From AC-32 sp963716865 (GTDB taxonomy: Bacteria; Actinomycetota; Thermoleophilia; Gaiellales; Gaiellaceae): a stretch of DNA of 64,000 nucleotides. The translations under genes and the position numbers were made by a program. The notes beneath the pieces were generated by a model. It saw only the letters and a program-made list of their open reading frames with translations. It was not told the origin of the DNA and did no database searches. Each line of letters begins with the position of its first letter. The stretch's first letter is position 1. Positions 26,608 through 35,292 of this stretch are shown here, piece after piece. The stretch is from contig CAVQUF010000005.1 of the NCBI GenBank assembly GCA_963716865.1, forward strand, positions 496,001 to 560,000. The letters run 5' to 3'.

Positions 26608-27213
26608 ATGGCGCCGTCTGCAGCCAGTGACGAGTACGTGCTCGACACGCCCGTCGTGCGGTCCTTCGTCTCGTCGGTCCACGCGTCGATCGGCGCAGCC
26701 GGGTCTCCCGATGACGCCTGCGCGGCGATCCGGCCGGACTTCGCCGAGCTCCTGGCCGATCCGGAGTGGCTGCCGGACGAGTTCCGCCGGAGCGCGCCCG
26801 AGAGCGGCATGGGCGGAGGCATCGGCCAGTGGCTCCTCTTCCGCGCGGCCGACCGCTCGCTCTCGCTCTTCTCGCTGGTCGTTCCCTCGGGGTCGGAGAC
26901 GCCGGTGCACGATCACCTCGCCTGGGGCCTCGTCGGCCTCTACCAGGGCATGCAGGACGAGGAGATCTACGCCGAGCAGAACGGCAGCCTGAAGCTGATC
27001 GAGTCGCGGTCACTCCGGCCGGGCGACTTCTACGCGCTGATCCCGCCGCAGGACGACATCCATCGCGTGCGCACGACCTCCGACGAGACCTCGGTCTCGA
27101 TCCACCTGCTCACGAACGACACGGGCTGCGTGTGGCGCCATTCGTACGACCCCGAGTCGGGCCGCCGCGAGCCCTTCCGCTCCGGCTACGTCAACGTCGA
27201 CTGCCCGCCGTGA
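26608..27213 (+). CDS. cysteine dioxygenase-type cupin
   Basis: Cupin-fold thiol dioxygenase-like protein of 201 residues. TPVHDHLAWGLVGLYQGMQDE gives the HxH iron ligands; DDIHRVRTT gives the third His. The three-His centre without Glu is typical of cysteine or 3-mercaptopropionate dioxygenases. Start ATG 26608 follows GCGAGG. Divergent from the SQR-like gene. Substrate may be cysteine, another thiol or a persulfide. Confidence 0.78.
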   Translation: MAPSAASDEYVLDTPVVRSFVSSVHASIGAAGSPDDACAAIRPDFAELLADPEWLPDEFRRSAPESGMGGGIGQWLLFRAADRSLSLFSLVVPSGSETPVHDHLAWGLVGLYQGMQDEEIYAEQNGSLKLIESRSLRPGDFYALIPPQDDIHRVRTTSDETSVSIHLLTNDTGCVWRHSYDPESGRREPFRSGYVNVDCPP

Positions 27214-27219
27214 GCCGCG

Positions 27220-28371
27220 TCAGAGCTGGTCTGCGAGCGTGACCAGCGTCGTGCGCTGGTCGAACGTGAGCCAGTTGCCGGCGTACAGCGAGCTGACAGT
27301 CAGCTTGTAGAGGGCGACGGCCACTCGCTTCTGCGTGGGTGTCAGGCGCCCGAGGAAGCTGTCGAACCCCTGGCAGGACGAGTTGACGACCGAGTTCACC
27401 TGCAGCTGTTGCATCGGGGTCAGTCCGAGTCCCTGGTAGCGAGCCGAGCCCCGGACGTACTGCGCTGTCAAGAGACACAGGCTCGTCGCCGTGACGGGGG
27501 CCGTCTCCGGCCCGGTATAGCTCCAGGCGAGCGTGAACGAGCCCGCGTGCGGAGACGTCCCGGGCGAGCCGCTGACGCGGATCGAGTACGTGGTCCCGGC
27601 GGTCGTCGCGAACGTGACGCTGCTCTGGCGGCCGTGGTCGCCGGGCGCGGCCGGGCCGCAGGCGTCGTCGTTGTGCGCGACCTGGCCCAGGGTCGCGATC
27701 GACGTCCCGGCAAAGGCGTCGATGACAGTGTCGAACTGCGCTCCCGAGCACGTGTCGAACGTGACCGTGCCGGCTCCGAGCGCCGTCCACGAGTACCAGA
27801 GCCCGCCGCCGTTCGTGCTCGGCTCTCCGGCCTCGTCGGTGGCGCCGAGCGTCGATCCGGAGACGCTGCCCGAACGGCCGCCGAGCACCTGGGCCGTCGC
27901 GAGGTCGTCGTTCGTCTGCACGTTCCAGGAGAGCGTGAACGTGCCCTGGTAGCCGTTGTAGCCGCCGACCCTGACCCAGTACTTCGTCCCGGCGGTGGCA
28001 CGGAACGGCGCGATGCTCTGCTTGAAGCCGCAGCCGTCGTCCCCCGAGGCCACGAGCGCAAGCGAGCCGAGGGACGGACCGGTGAAGATATCGACCCAGG
28101 TGTCGAAGTTCGCGGCTGCGCACGTGTCGAAGACCGTCGCGCCCGAGACGGAGGGCCGCCACGAGTACCAGACCCCGAGTGACCCGCCTGCAGGCTCGCC
28201 GGCTTCGTTGGTCGCGTCGACGGTCGTGCCGCTCACCGAGCCGGACGATCCCGCGAGCGCAGCCGCGCCGGCGAAATTGTCGTTCGAGGGCGGCGCCGCG
28301 ATTGCCGGAGCCGCGAAGACCAACGCACCGAATGCCGCCGCGAGCGCGGCCAGCAGCTTGAGCCTGCTCAT
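27220..28371 (-). CDS. secreted protein with two PPC-like beta domains
   Basis: Signal peptide MSRLKLLAALAAAFGALVFA with cleavage near AIA-AP. Two repeats of about 120 residues, each starting with an N-D-x-A pattern (SNDNFAGAAALAGSSGSVSG; TNDDLATAQVLGGRSGSVSG) and containing WYSW, FDTCxxAxFDT and YxVRVxG motifs, resemble pre-peptidase C-terminal/CBM-like beta sandwiches. The C-terminal 100 residues are helical (LTPMQQLQVNSVVNSSCQGF). Probably extracellular; no catalytic domain seen. Six bases from the converging cupin gene. Confidence 0.78.
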   Translation of the reverse strand: MSRLKLLAALAAAFGALVFAAPAIAAPPSNDNFAGAAALAGSSGSVSGTTVDATNEAGEPAGGSLGVWYSWRPSVSGATVFDTCAAANFDTWVDIFTGPSLGSLALVASGDDGCGFKQSIAPFRATAGTKYWVRVGGYNGYQGTFTLSWNVQTNDDLATAQVLGGRSGSVSGSTLGATDEAGEPSTNGGGLWYSWTALGAGTVTFDTCSGAQFDTVIDAFAGTSIATLGQVAHNDDACGPAAPGDHGRQSSVTFATTAGTTYSIRVSGSPGTSPHAGSFTLAWSYTGPETAPVTATSLCLLTAQYVRGSARYQGLGLTPMQQLQVNSVVNSSCQGFDSFLGRLTPTQKRVAVALYKLTVSSLYAGNWLTFDQRTTLVTLADQL

Positions 28372-28462
28372 GAAAACCAACCTCCGTTGGGACGAGTCAG
28401 ATCGAACTCTCGATGTCATCCCGGATCTCGACAAGGCCAGACTCACCCCGCCGAAAGTCCAG

Positions 28463-29197
28463 TTAGCGGCCGGGCTGAGGCGGGTAGCGCCCGGCCAGCT
28501 CGTAGGTGAGCGTCACCTCGACCAGCGCGACGAACGCGATCAGGCCGACCGCGAGCACGGCGTGCATGCAGAGGACGACCAGGAAGTCGTGCTCGAAGTC
28601 CACGTGCTCGATCACCTCGATCAGCTCGTGCTCGACGGCGAGCGGGATGGAGACGAGCGTGAGCGCGATCCAGAAGTGCCTGCGCACGAGCGCTGCCGAG
28701 CGCCGGAAGGCGGCGCGTACGCCCAGCTCCTCCGACACGATCAACGGCCCCACGAGGCAGAAGAACGTGAACGCGAGCACGCCGGGAATGACGAAGAGAG
28801 CGAGCCCGACGGAGGTCACCGCCACGAGCACAAGGTCGGCCACGATCAGTCTCCGGTAGGGGAGCGTCCGCAGTACCTCCTCGATCGTGTACTCAGGGTG
28901 CCCGCGCTGGTCGGAGGCGACGACGCGGTCGATCAGGCCCGCGTAGAAGACGTTCCCGAGGGCGGAGAGGATCCCGGCGAGGGACCCGAAGAACAGGAGC
29001 CACTCGGGAACGTTGCCGACCTCGTCGAGCGAGCGGTCGGCCGCGAAGACCGCCGCGGTGTCGAGAACGGCGAGCGGAACGAGCAGCGCGAGCGCACAGC
29101 CCGCGACGCGCCGGAACCTGCGCCGGTAGGTCGCGAACGCGTCACGGAGGACGACGCCGGCGCTGACCTGTGGCGCCGCAGACGACATCGCAGCCAT
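28463..29197 (-). CDS. hypothetical multipass membrane protein
   Basis: A 244-residue protein with about six hydrophobic segments and the sequence LRDAFATYRRRFRRVAGCAL near the start, a pattern found in glycerophosphodiester phosphodiesterase membrane-domain-like and DUF975-like proteins. VSEELGVRAAFRRSAALVRR is the characteristic amphipathic segment before helix 5. Start ATG 29197; divergent from the M20 gene. Function unknown. Confidence 0.75.
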   Translation of the reverse strand: MAAMSSAAPQVSAGVVLRDAFATYRRRFRRVAGCALALLVPLAVLDTAAVFAADRSLDEVGNVPEWLLFFGSLAGILSALGNVFYAGLIDRVVASDQRGHPEYTIEEVLRTLPYRRLIVADLVLVAVTSVGLALFVIPGVLAFTFFCLVGPLIVSEELGVRAAFRRSAALVRRHFWIALTLVSIPLAVEHELIEVIEHVDFEHDFLVVLCMHAVLAVGLIAFVALVEVTLTYELAGRYPPQPGR

Positions 29198-29285
29198 GCG
29201 GCCACCCTAAACGGCGCGGACTCTCGACCAAGGCTGCCTCCGGGACGAGTTGAGGCTGAACAGCACCGCCGCATAGGCTGCCCGG

Positions 29286-30431
29286 ATGAACGTGACGGCG
29301 CTTGCGGCGGAGGTCGTCTCGTGGAGACGCCACCTCCACGCGAACCCCGAGCTGTCTTTTCACGAGCACAACACCGCGCGGTTCGTGCGCGAGACCCTCG
29401 AGTCGTTCGGCAGCCTCGAGCTCGAGCAGCCGACGCCGACGAGCGTCGTCGCGCGATTGCAGGGCGAACGCCCCGGACGCACGCTCGCGCTCCGGGCTGA
29501 CATTGACGCCCTGCCGATCCACGAGGAGAGCGGCGTCGAGTACTCGTCGCTGACCGACGGCGTGATGCACGCTTGCGGCCACGACGGACATACGGCCGCG
29601 TTGCTCGCCGTCGCACGCGTTCTCGTCGATCGACGGTCCGAGCTAGCCGGGGAAGCCCGCTTTCTCTTCCAGCACGCGGAGGAGCTCCCGCCGGGCGGCG
29701 CCGCGGAGCTCGTAGCCGAGGGCGCACTCGAGCGGGTCGATACCGTGATCGGCGCTCACCTCATCTCCACGCTGGAGGTGGGCAAGATCGGCGTGATCGA
29801 CGGCCCGTGCACGGCCGCTGCTGACACCTTCGCCGCCACAATCGGAGGCCGGGGCGGGCACGGGGCCTTCCCTCACGAGACCGTGGATCCAATCGCGATC
29901 ACCGCCCAGGCAATCGTGAACCTGCAGCACATTGTGTCCAGAAATACGTCGCCGCTCGACAACGCCGTCGTCTCAGTGACGCGAATCAGCGGTGGCACGG
30001 CCGACAACATCATCCCCGAGGCGGTCGAGATCGGCGGCACTGTTCGCACGTACCGACAAGAGCTACGCGAGGCGACGCGGACGGGAATCGAGCGTGTCCT
30101 GGCCGGCATCACCGCGGCCCACGGCGCAACGTACGCATTCGAATACACGATGGGCTACGACCCCGTCGTCAACGATCCCGATGTCGCGGCGATCGTGAGG
30201 GGGGCCGCCGACGCCGACCGGTTGGTCGACTTCGAGCCGCTGATGGCGGGCGAAGATTTTTCGGCGTATCTCCGCGCAGCGCCCGGTTGCTTCTTCTTCG
30301 TCGGTGCCGGACGCGAGGGGGCCTATCCGCATCATCATCCGCGCTTCGCGATCGACGAAGCAGCGCTGCCGGTCTTGATCGAGACGATGACCGGCGCAGC
30401 GATGAGCTTCCTCGCCGTCGCCGAGAACTGA
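29286..30431 (+). CDS. M20D amidohydrolase (hippurate hydrolase/IAA-amino acid hydrolase-like)
   Basis: Zinc-type amidohydrolase of 381 residues. Ligands and motifs in order: ALRADIDALPI, MHACGHDGHTAALL, LFQHAEELPPGGA, IGAHL, the dimerisation-domain insert (GRGGHGAFPHETVDPI), GEDFSAYL, and HHHPRFAIDE near the C-terminus. Length and order match the M20D subfamily that cleaves N-acyl amino acids. Cytoplasmic. ATG 29286 gives the expected N-terminus. Followed 27 bases later by a DUF1801 gene. Confidence 0.9.
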   Translation: MNVTALAAEVVSWRRHLHANPELSFHEHNTARFVRETLESFGSLELEQPTPTSVVARLQGERPGRTLALRADIDALPIHEESGVEYSSLTDGVMHACGHDGHTAALLAVARVLVDRRSELAGEARFLFQHAEELPPGGAAELVAEGALERVDTVIGAHLISTLEVGKIGVIDGPCTAAADTFAATIGGRGGHGAFPHETVDPIAITAQAIVNLQHIVSRNTSPLDNAVVSVTRISGGTADNIIPEAVEIGGTVRTYRQELREATRTGIERVLAGITAAHGATYAFEYTMGYDPVVNDPDVAAIVRGAADADRLVDFEPLMAGEDFSAYLRAAPGCFFFVGAGREGAYPHHHPRFAIDEAALPVLIETMTGAAMSFLAVAEN

Positions 30432-30458
30432 ACCCACGACCAAGGGAGAGAAACGGTC

Positions 30459-30857
30459 ATGAAGAAGAGCGGGTCGCAGAAAAGCAAGTCTCCTTCTCAG
30501 CTGATAGACGCGAGAATCAAGGAGCTAGGCGACTGGCGGGGCAAGATGCTCAGCCGGCTCCGCACCTTGGTCAAGGAAGCCGATCCCGAAGTCGTCGAGG
30601 AGTGGAAGTGGAGAGGAGTTCCGGTGTGGTCGCACGACGGACTGATCTGCACAGGCGAGACGTACAAGAGCGTCGTGAAGATGACCTTCGCAAAAGGGGC
30701 GGCTCTGAAGGATCCTTCGGGCCTCTTCAACTCCAGTCTTGACGGGAACACAAGGCGTGCCATCGACTTCCACGAGGGCGAGAAGATAGACGAGGAGGCG
30801 TTGAAGACTCTCGTCCGCGCCGCCGTGACCCTGAACACGTCCACAGCCCGAAGCTAG
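30459..30857 (+). CDS. DUF1801 domain protein
   Basis: A 132-residue protein of the DUF1801/YdhG-like group: IKELGDWRGKMLSRLRTLVK then VVEEWKWRGVPVWSHDGLIC and VKMTFAKGAALKDPSGLFN. The fold is related to frataxin-like iron-binding proteins, but metal binding here is not shown. AAGGGAGAG precedes the ATG. Its base composition is lower in GC than the neighbours, with more Lys and Ser, which may reflect recent transfer. Confidence 0.82.
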   Translation: MKKSGSQKSKSPSQLIDARIKELGDWRGKMLSRLRTLVKEADPEVVEEWKWRGVPVWSHDGLICTGETYKSVVKMTFAKGAALKDPSGLFNSSLDGNTRRAIDFHEGEKIDEEALKTLVRAAVTLNTSTARS

Positions 30858-30887
30858 ATCCGGCCACCGCGCAGCGCCTGCCGCGAC

Positions 30888-32195
30888 CTAGCGCGCAGTG
30901 GACTCGGCGAGCGAGCGCACGGCGCCTCCTGGGCGGCTGCCGGTCTCCTCGATGTCGCGCATCCCGGGCAGGAACAGCGCCGCCAGCGTGATCGCAGCGC
31001 CGACGAGGCCGGCCCCGACAAGCGTCGCGCGCACGCCGATCACGCTCGCGACGGGTGCGGTGAGGGCGAACGAGATCGGCAGCAGCCCGATCGAGATCAA
31101 CCAGTCGAGGCTGGACACGCGGCCGAGCATCCTGCTCGGGACGTGGCGCTGCTTGATCGTCGCCCACACGATCGTTCCCGCGGTCTCGAGAGCGTTGAAG
31201 ACCAGGCACGCGAGCATCAGCTGCCACGCCGCCGTCGCGATGCCGTACGCGGCAATCGCCAACGTTGCGAGCGTCCACGTCGCGTACATCACGGTCACGT
31301 CGCGGCGCGGGTGCCCGCGCTGGCCCATCAGGACGGCGGCGCCGATCGCGCCGGCTCCTCCCGCCGCGAAGACGAGGCCGAGGTCTCGGGCCGAGGCGTG
31401 CAGCTCGTTCTTGACCATGTACGGGAGGAGGACCTCGGTCGGGCCGAGGAAGACGAGGTACGCGGCGGCCGCGGCGACGAGCGTGCCCCAGAGCCAGACG
31501 CGGCGGCGGATGAAGGCGAACCCCTCGCGCATCGCCGCGCCGTGCGACACGTGCTTGGCATTCGCCATTGCACGCGGGCGCAGCATGAGCACCGCCACCG
31601 CCGAGGCGGCGAAAGAAGCCGCGTCCACGGCGAACGCGAGCCCGGCGCCCGCCGCCACCAGCAAACCGCCGAGCAGCGGCCCGAGCAGCCGAAGCGCGAT
31701 CGGGCGCACGAGCTGGTCGAGCGAGTTCGCTGCGGGAAGGTCTTTCGCCGGCAGCAGGTCGGGAATGATCGCCTCGAACGCCGGGGTGAAGAACGCCGTT
31801 CCGCAGCCGTAGAGCGCCACCAGCGCGACGAGCTGCCAGAGCTGCAGCGAGCCCGTGAACACGAGCACCGCAAGGCAGCCGACCGCCCCCGCGCGCAGGA
31901 TGTCGCTCCACAGCATCAGCAGCCGGCGGTCGTGCCGGTCGCTGAGGACGCCGCCGACCAGCAGGAACGCGACGGTCGGCACCGTCATGCCGATCCCGAC
32001 GATCGAGAGCGCCGCGGGCGCGTTCCAGAGGGCGTAGGCCTCCCAGGCGATCGCGATCAGGAAGATTCCGTCGCCGACGAGCGAGACCGCCATGCCCATC
32101 CACAGCACGCGGAAGTCGCGGTGGCGAAGCGGCGCGAGGAGCCGCGCCCGCTCGAATCCGCCGGGTCGGTCGAGCCCCTCGTGACTATGCTGCAT
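30888..32195 (-). CDS. MFS transporter (MFS_3/EntS-type exporter)
   Basis: Twelve-helix exporter of 435 residues. LLVGGVLSDRHDRRLLMLWS is motif A; PLRHRDFRVLWMGMAVSLVG at the N-terminus is typical of the macrolide-efflux/enterobactin-exporter group. The start ATG 32195 overlaps the end of the GGDEF-EAL gene by 11 bases, so its translation is coupled to it. It is the third gene of the operon with the alpha-oxoamine synthase, and may export that enzyme's product. This is inference from gene order. Confidence 0.85.
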   Translation of the reverse strand: MQHSHEGLDRPGGFERARLLAPLRHRDFRVLWMGMAVSLVGDGIFLIAIAWEAYALWNAPAALSIVGIGMTVPTVAFLLVGGVLSDRHDRRLLMLWSDILRAGAVGCLAVLVFTGSLQLWQLVALVALYGCGTAFFTPAFEAIIPDLLPAKDLPAANSLDQLVRPIALRLLGPLLGGLLVAAGAGLAFAVDAASFAASAVAVLMLRPRAMANAKHVSHGAAMREGFAFIRRRVWLWGTLVAAAAAYLVFLGPTEVLLPYMVKNELHASARDLGLVFAAGGAGAIGAAVLMGQRGHPRRDVTVMYATWTLATLAIAAYGIATAAWQLMLACLVFNALETAGTIVWATIKQRHVPSRMLGRVSSLDWLISIGLLPISFALTAPVASVIGVRATLVGAGLVGAAITLAALFLPGMRDIEETGSRPGGAVRSLAESTAR

Positions 32196-35100
32196 TCGTC
32201 GCCGCGTCGAGGTCCGACCACTCGGGCCGGCCCGCGAGGAACGTGGCGAGGTCAGAGCTGGGCATCGGGCGCGCGAAGAGGAAGCCCTGGCCGATCTCGC
32301 AGCCGAGGTCGTGCAGTGAGCGCTCCTGCTCCTCGAGCTCGATCCCCTCGGCGACGACGTCGAGGTCGAGGCTCGCGCCGAGCGCGATGATCGCGGACTG
32401 GAGCGCGACGTTCTCGCCCGAGGCCACGAACGAGCGGTCCATCTTGAGGATGTCGACCGGGAAACGGCTCAGGTAGCTGAGCGACGAGTAGCCGGTGCCG
32501 AAGTCGTCCATCGCGAGCCGAACGCCGAGCGCCTTGAGGTCGCTCAACCGCTGGACCGCAAAGTCGGTGTCGGACATCATCACCGACTCGGTGATCTCGA
32601 GCACGAGCGACTCAGGCGGCAGGCCGCTCGTCTCGAGCGCGACGCGCACGTCGCTGACGATCGAGTCCGACTGCAGCTGGCGGACGGAGAGGTTGACGCT
32701 GATCGCGAGCGGTTCCTTGCGCGCGAAGCGCTTGTGCAGCTCGACGCCCTCGCGGCAGGCCTCGTTCAGCACCCAGCGGCCCATCGAGATGATCAACCCG
32801 GTCTCCTCGGCAAGCGGGATGAACTGGTCCGGCGGGATCGTGCCGCGCGTCGGGTGCTGCCAGCGCAGGAGCGCCTCCACGCCGAGGATCTCGTGGCCCG
32901 CGAGGCGCACGACCGGCTGGTAGTAGAGCTCGAGCTGGTCGAACTCGATCGCCTGCTGGAGCTCTGCGCGGAGCTCCAGCCGCTCGACGACCCGCTCGTG
33001 CATCGCCGGCTCGAAGACCCGGTAGCTTCCCTTGCTGTCGCGCTTCGCCATGTACATCGCGACGTCGGCGTTCCGCAGCAGCTCGGCCGCCTCGGGGACG
33101 TTTGCTTCGCGGTCGATGAGGCAGATCCCGATGCTCGCGCGCGGGAAGACCTGCTTGCCGTCGATCTCGTAGGGGAGCTCCAGCGCGTGCAGGATCCTGG
33201 CCGCGGCGTCCGCGGCCTGCGCGGAGTCGTTCACGCTTTCGAGCAGGACGGCGAACTCGTCGCCGCCGAAGCGGGCGACGGTATCGGTCGGGCGGACCGC
33301 GATCCGCAGCCGGCGCGCGACCTCCTTCAGCACCTCGTCACCCGCCGCGTGGCCGAGGCTGTCGTTGACGGTCTTGAAGTCGTCGAGGTCGATGAAGACG
33401 ACGGCGATGTCCGGGAAGCCGCGCTGCGAGCGCATCAGCGCGTGCTCGACGCGATCCGCGAAGAGCGCGCGGTTGGCGAGGTTCGTGACCGGGTCGTGGA
33501 ACGCCTGGTGCTGGAGCTGGTCCTCGAACTCCTTCCGCTCGCTGACGTCGCGGCTGTTCAGGACGATGCCGTGGACGTGCTCGTCGTGCAGCAGGTCGGT
33601 GTGCTGAACCTCGAAGCGCAGGCTCGTGCCGTCCTTGTGCGCAAGCGAGCACTCGAGCGTGTGGGCATCCATGCTCCCCGAGCCGTCGCCGGCGATCAGG
33701 CCCCTCAGCCTGGGCCGGTCGGCCTCGCTCAGGAGCCGGTCGAACTGCGTGCCCTCGACCTCGTCGGCGCGGTAGCCGAGCACCCGCTCGATCGACGGGC
33801 TCTGGTACGTGACGACGCCGTTGGCGTCGAGCACGGTGATCAGGTCGCTCGAGTGGGCGACGAGCGAGCGGAACCGCGCCTCGCTCTGCCGCCGGTGCAG
33901 GTCGGCCGCGAGGGACGCGCCTTCGACGGCCAGCGAGACCTGCAGGCCGAGCGCCTGGAAGGAGTTCGCGACCTCCTCGGAGATCTCGCGGATGGAATTG
34001 GCGACGAGCAGGCCGCGGACCTCTGAGCGGATCGCGAGCGGTGCCAGGAGGACGGTGCTGCCGCCCTCGAAGCGGAGCTCGTTCCGGACCTCCCGGGGGA
34101 GCTCCATGTACGAGAACCGCGCGTCGCGAGCATGTTCCCGCAGCCAATCGAACGTCGACTCGGTGAGTTCCCACTCGGCGTCCTCGGAGGACGCTGCGAC
34201 GACCGGCGTGCCGTCCCGCAGCAGCGCCAGGTGAACGCAGGTCGACTCGCCGAGCAGCCGCCGAACTCCCGCGATTGCGGCGTTGTTGATCTGCTCGGAC
34301 CCCGCGGCGCCCACCAGCTCGGCGCCGGCCACGCGGAGCGTGCGCTCACGCGAGACGATGCGCTCCTCCTGCCGAACGAGCCCGGCCATCCGGATCACGA
34401 CGAGGAGGAAGAGGACGGCCGAGGCAACGATCAGAACCAGATGGTCGGGGTTGCCAAGCGCCTGAGCGAAACGGATCGACGGCGCAATGAGGCACGCGGC
34501 TCCGAGCAGCGCGAGCCGCATCGAGGTCAGTCGCGCGCGCGAGTCGGTCGCGGGCTCCTCGAGCACCCGCATCGACGGGTGGAGCGCCGCGGCCCCCCAG
34601 AGGATGTAGTACATCATCCAGCCGAGGTCGTAGATCAGCTGGCTGTGGTTGTACGTGCCCTTGAGGAGCGCCAGGTTGTACGCGGAGTCGGTCGCGAGCA
34701 GGCAGACGATGCTCCCGGCGAGGAGGTAGAAAGCCGGCGCGCGCTTGCCCGCGTCGACCGCGAGGCGGATCGCCGCGGCGAGCAGGAGGACGTCGCCGAG
34801 TGGGTAGGCGATCGACACCGCTTTCCCCATCCAGGAGATGTCGGTGAGGTGGATGTTCGGCGCGATCAGGAACACCCACGCAAGCAGGCCGATGCCGATC
34901 GTCAGGATTAGCGCGTCGACCAGCGCCGCCGGGTCGCGGCGCGGGTTCCTCCGCTTGACGAGCACGAACAGTCCGGCCATCAGCACCGGGTACACGGCCA
35001 GGTAGAGCGCGTCGCCCGGCGAGGGGAACGGCGCGTTCGGGTTGCTGTAGGTGTAGACGTCGCCGCTGAAGAAGAGGAATTGTCCGGCGGCGAAGAGCCA

Positions 35101-35292
35101 CCACGCCGCTCGCGCCCGCGGCTTGTGGGCCCTGATTCCTGCGACAATCGCAACGACGCCCGAGAAGCCGACGGCGTTCAACAGCGGCCCCTGGCCCTTG
35201 AACGGCGGCACGAACATGTAGAGGGCAGCGAGCGTGGAAGCGGCGGCGACGTACCACCACCACATGTTCCCGCGCCACGCACGCAGCGACAT
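32185..35292 (-). CDS. membrane-bound GAF-PAS-GGDEF-EAL cyclic-di-GMP signalling protein
   Basis: A 1035-residue protein. About nine to ten N-terminal helices (residues 10-310, with a MASE-like look) form a sensor, then a GAF domain (about 320-470), PAS (about 480-600, SLVAHSSDLITVLDANGVVT), GGDEF (about 605-765) and EAL (about 775-1025). FGGDEFAVLLE is intact, so cyclase activity is possible; RPTD five residues before it is a standard inhibitory I-site. VEALLRWQHP is an intact EAL core and DDFGTGYSSL is conserved, so phosphodiesterase activity is also possible. The ATG shares one base with the stop of the upstream synthase. Confidence 0.92.
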   Translation of the reverse strand: MSLRAWRGNMWWWYVAAASTLAALYMFVPPFKGQGPLLNAVGFSGVVAIVAGIRAHKPRARAAWWLFAAGQFLFFSGDVYTYSNPNAPFPSPGDALYLAVYPVLMAGLFVLVKRRNPRRDPAALVDALILTIGIGLLAWVFLIAPNIHLTDISWMGKAVSIAYPLGDVLLLAAAIRLAVDAGKRAPAFYLLAGSIVCLLATDSAYNLALLKGTYNHSQLIYDLGWMMYYILWGAAALHPSMRVLEEPATDSRARLTSMRLALLGAACLIAPSIRFAQALGNPDHLVLIVASAVLFLLVVIRMAGLVRQEERIVSRERTLRVAGAELVGAAGSEQINNAAIAGVRRLLGESTCVHLALLRDGTPVVAASSEDAEWELTESTFDWLREHARDARFSYMELPREVRNELRFEGGSTVLLAPLAIRSEVRGLLVANSIREISEEVANSFQALGLQVSLAVEGASLAADLHRRQSEARFRSLVAHSSDLITVLDANGVVTYQSPSIERVLGYRADEVEGTQFDRLLSEADRPRLRGLIAGDGSGSMDAHTLECSLAHKDGTSLRFEVQHTDLLHDEHVHGIVLNSRDVSERKEFEDQLQHQAFHDPVTNLANRALFADRVEHALMRSQRGFPDIAVVFIDLDDFKTVNDSLGHAAGDEVLKEVARRLRIAVRPTDTVARFGGDEFAVLLESVNDSAQAADAAARILHALELPYEIDGKQVFPRASIGICLIDREANVPEAAELLRNADVAMYMAKRDSKGSYRVFEPAMHERVVERLELRAELQQAIEFDQLELYYQPVVRLAGHEILGVEALLRWQHPTRGTIPPDQFIPLAEETGLIISMGRWVLNEACREGVELHKRFARKEPLAISVNLSVRQLQSDSIVSDVRVALETSGLPPESLVLEITESVMMSDTDFAVQRLSDLKALGVRLAMDDFGTGYSSLSYLSRFPVDILKMDRSFVASGENVALQSAIIALGASLDLDVVAEGIELEEQERSLHDLGCEIGQGFLFARPMPSSDLATFLAGRPEWSDLDAATNAA

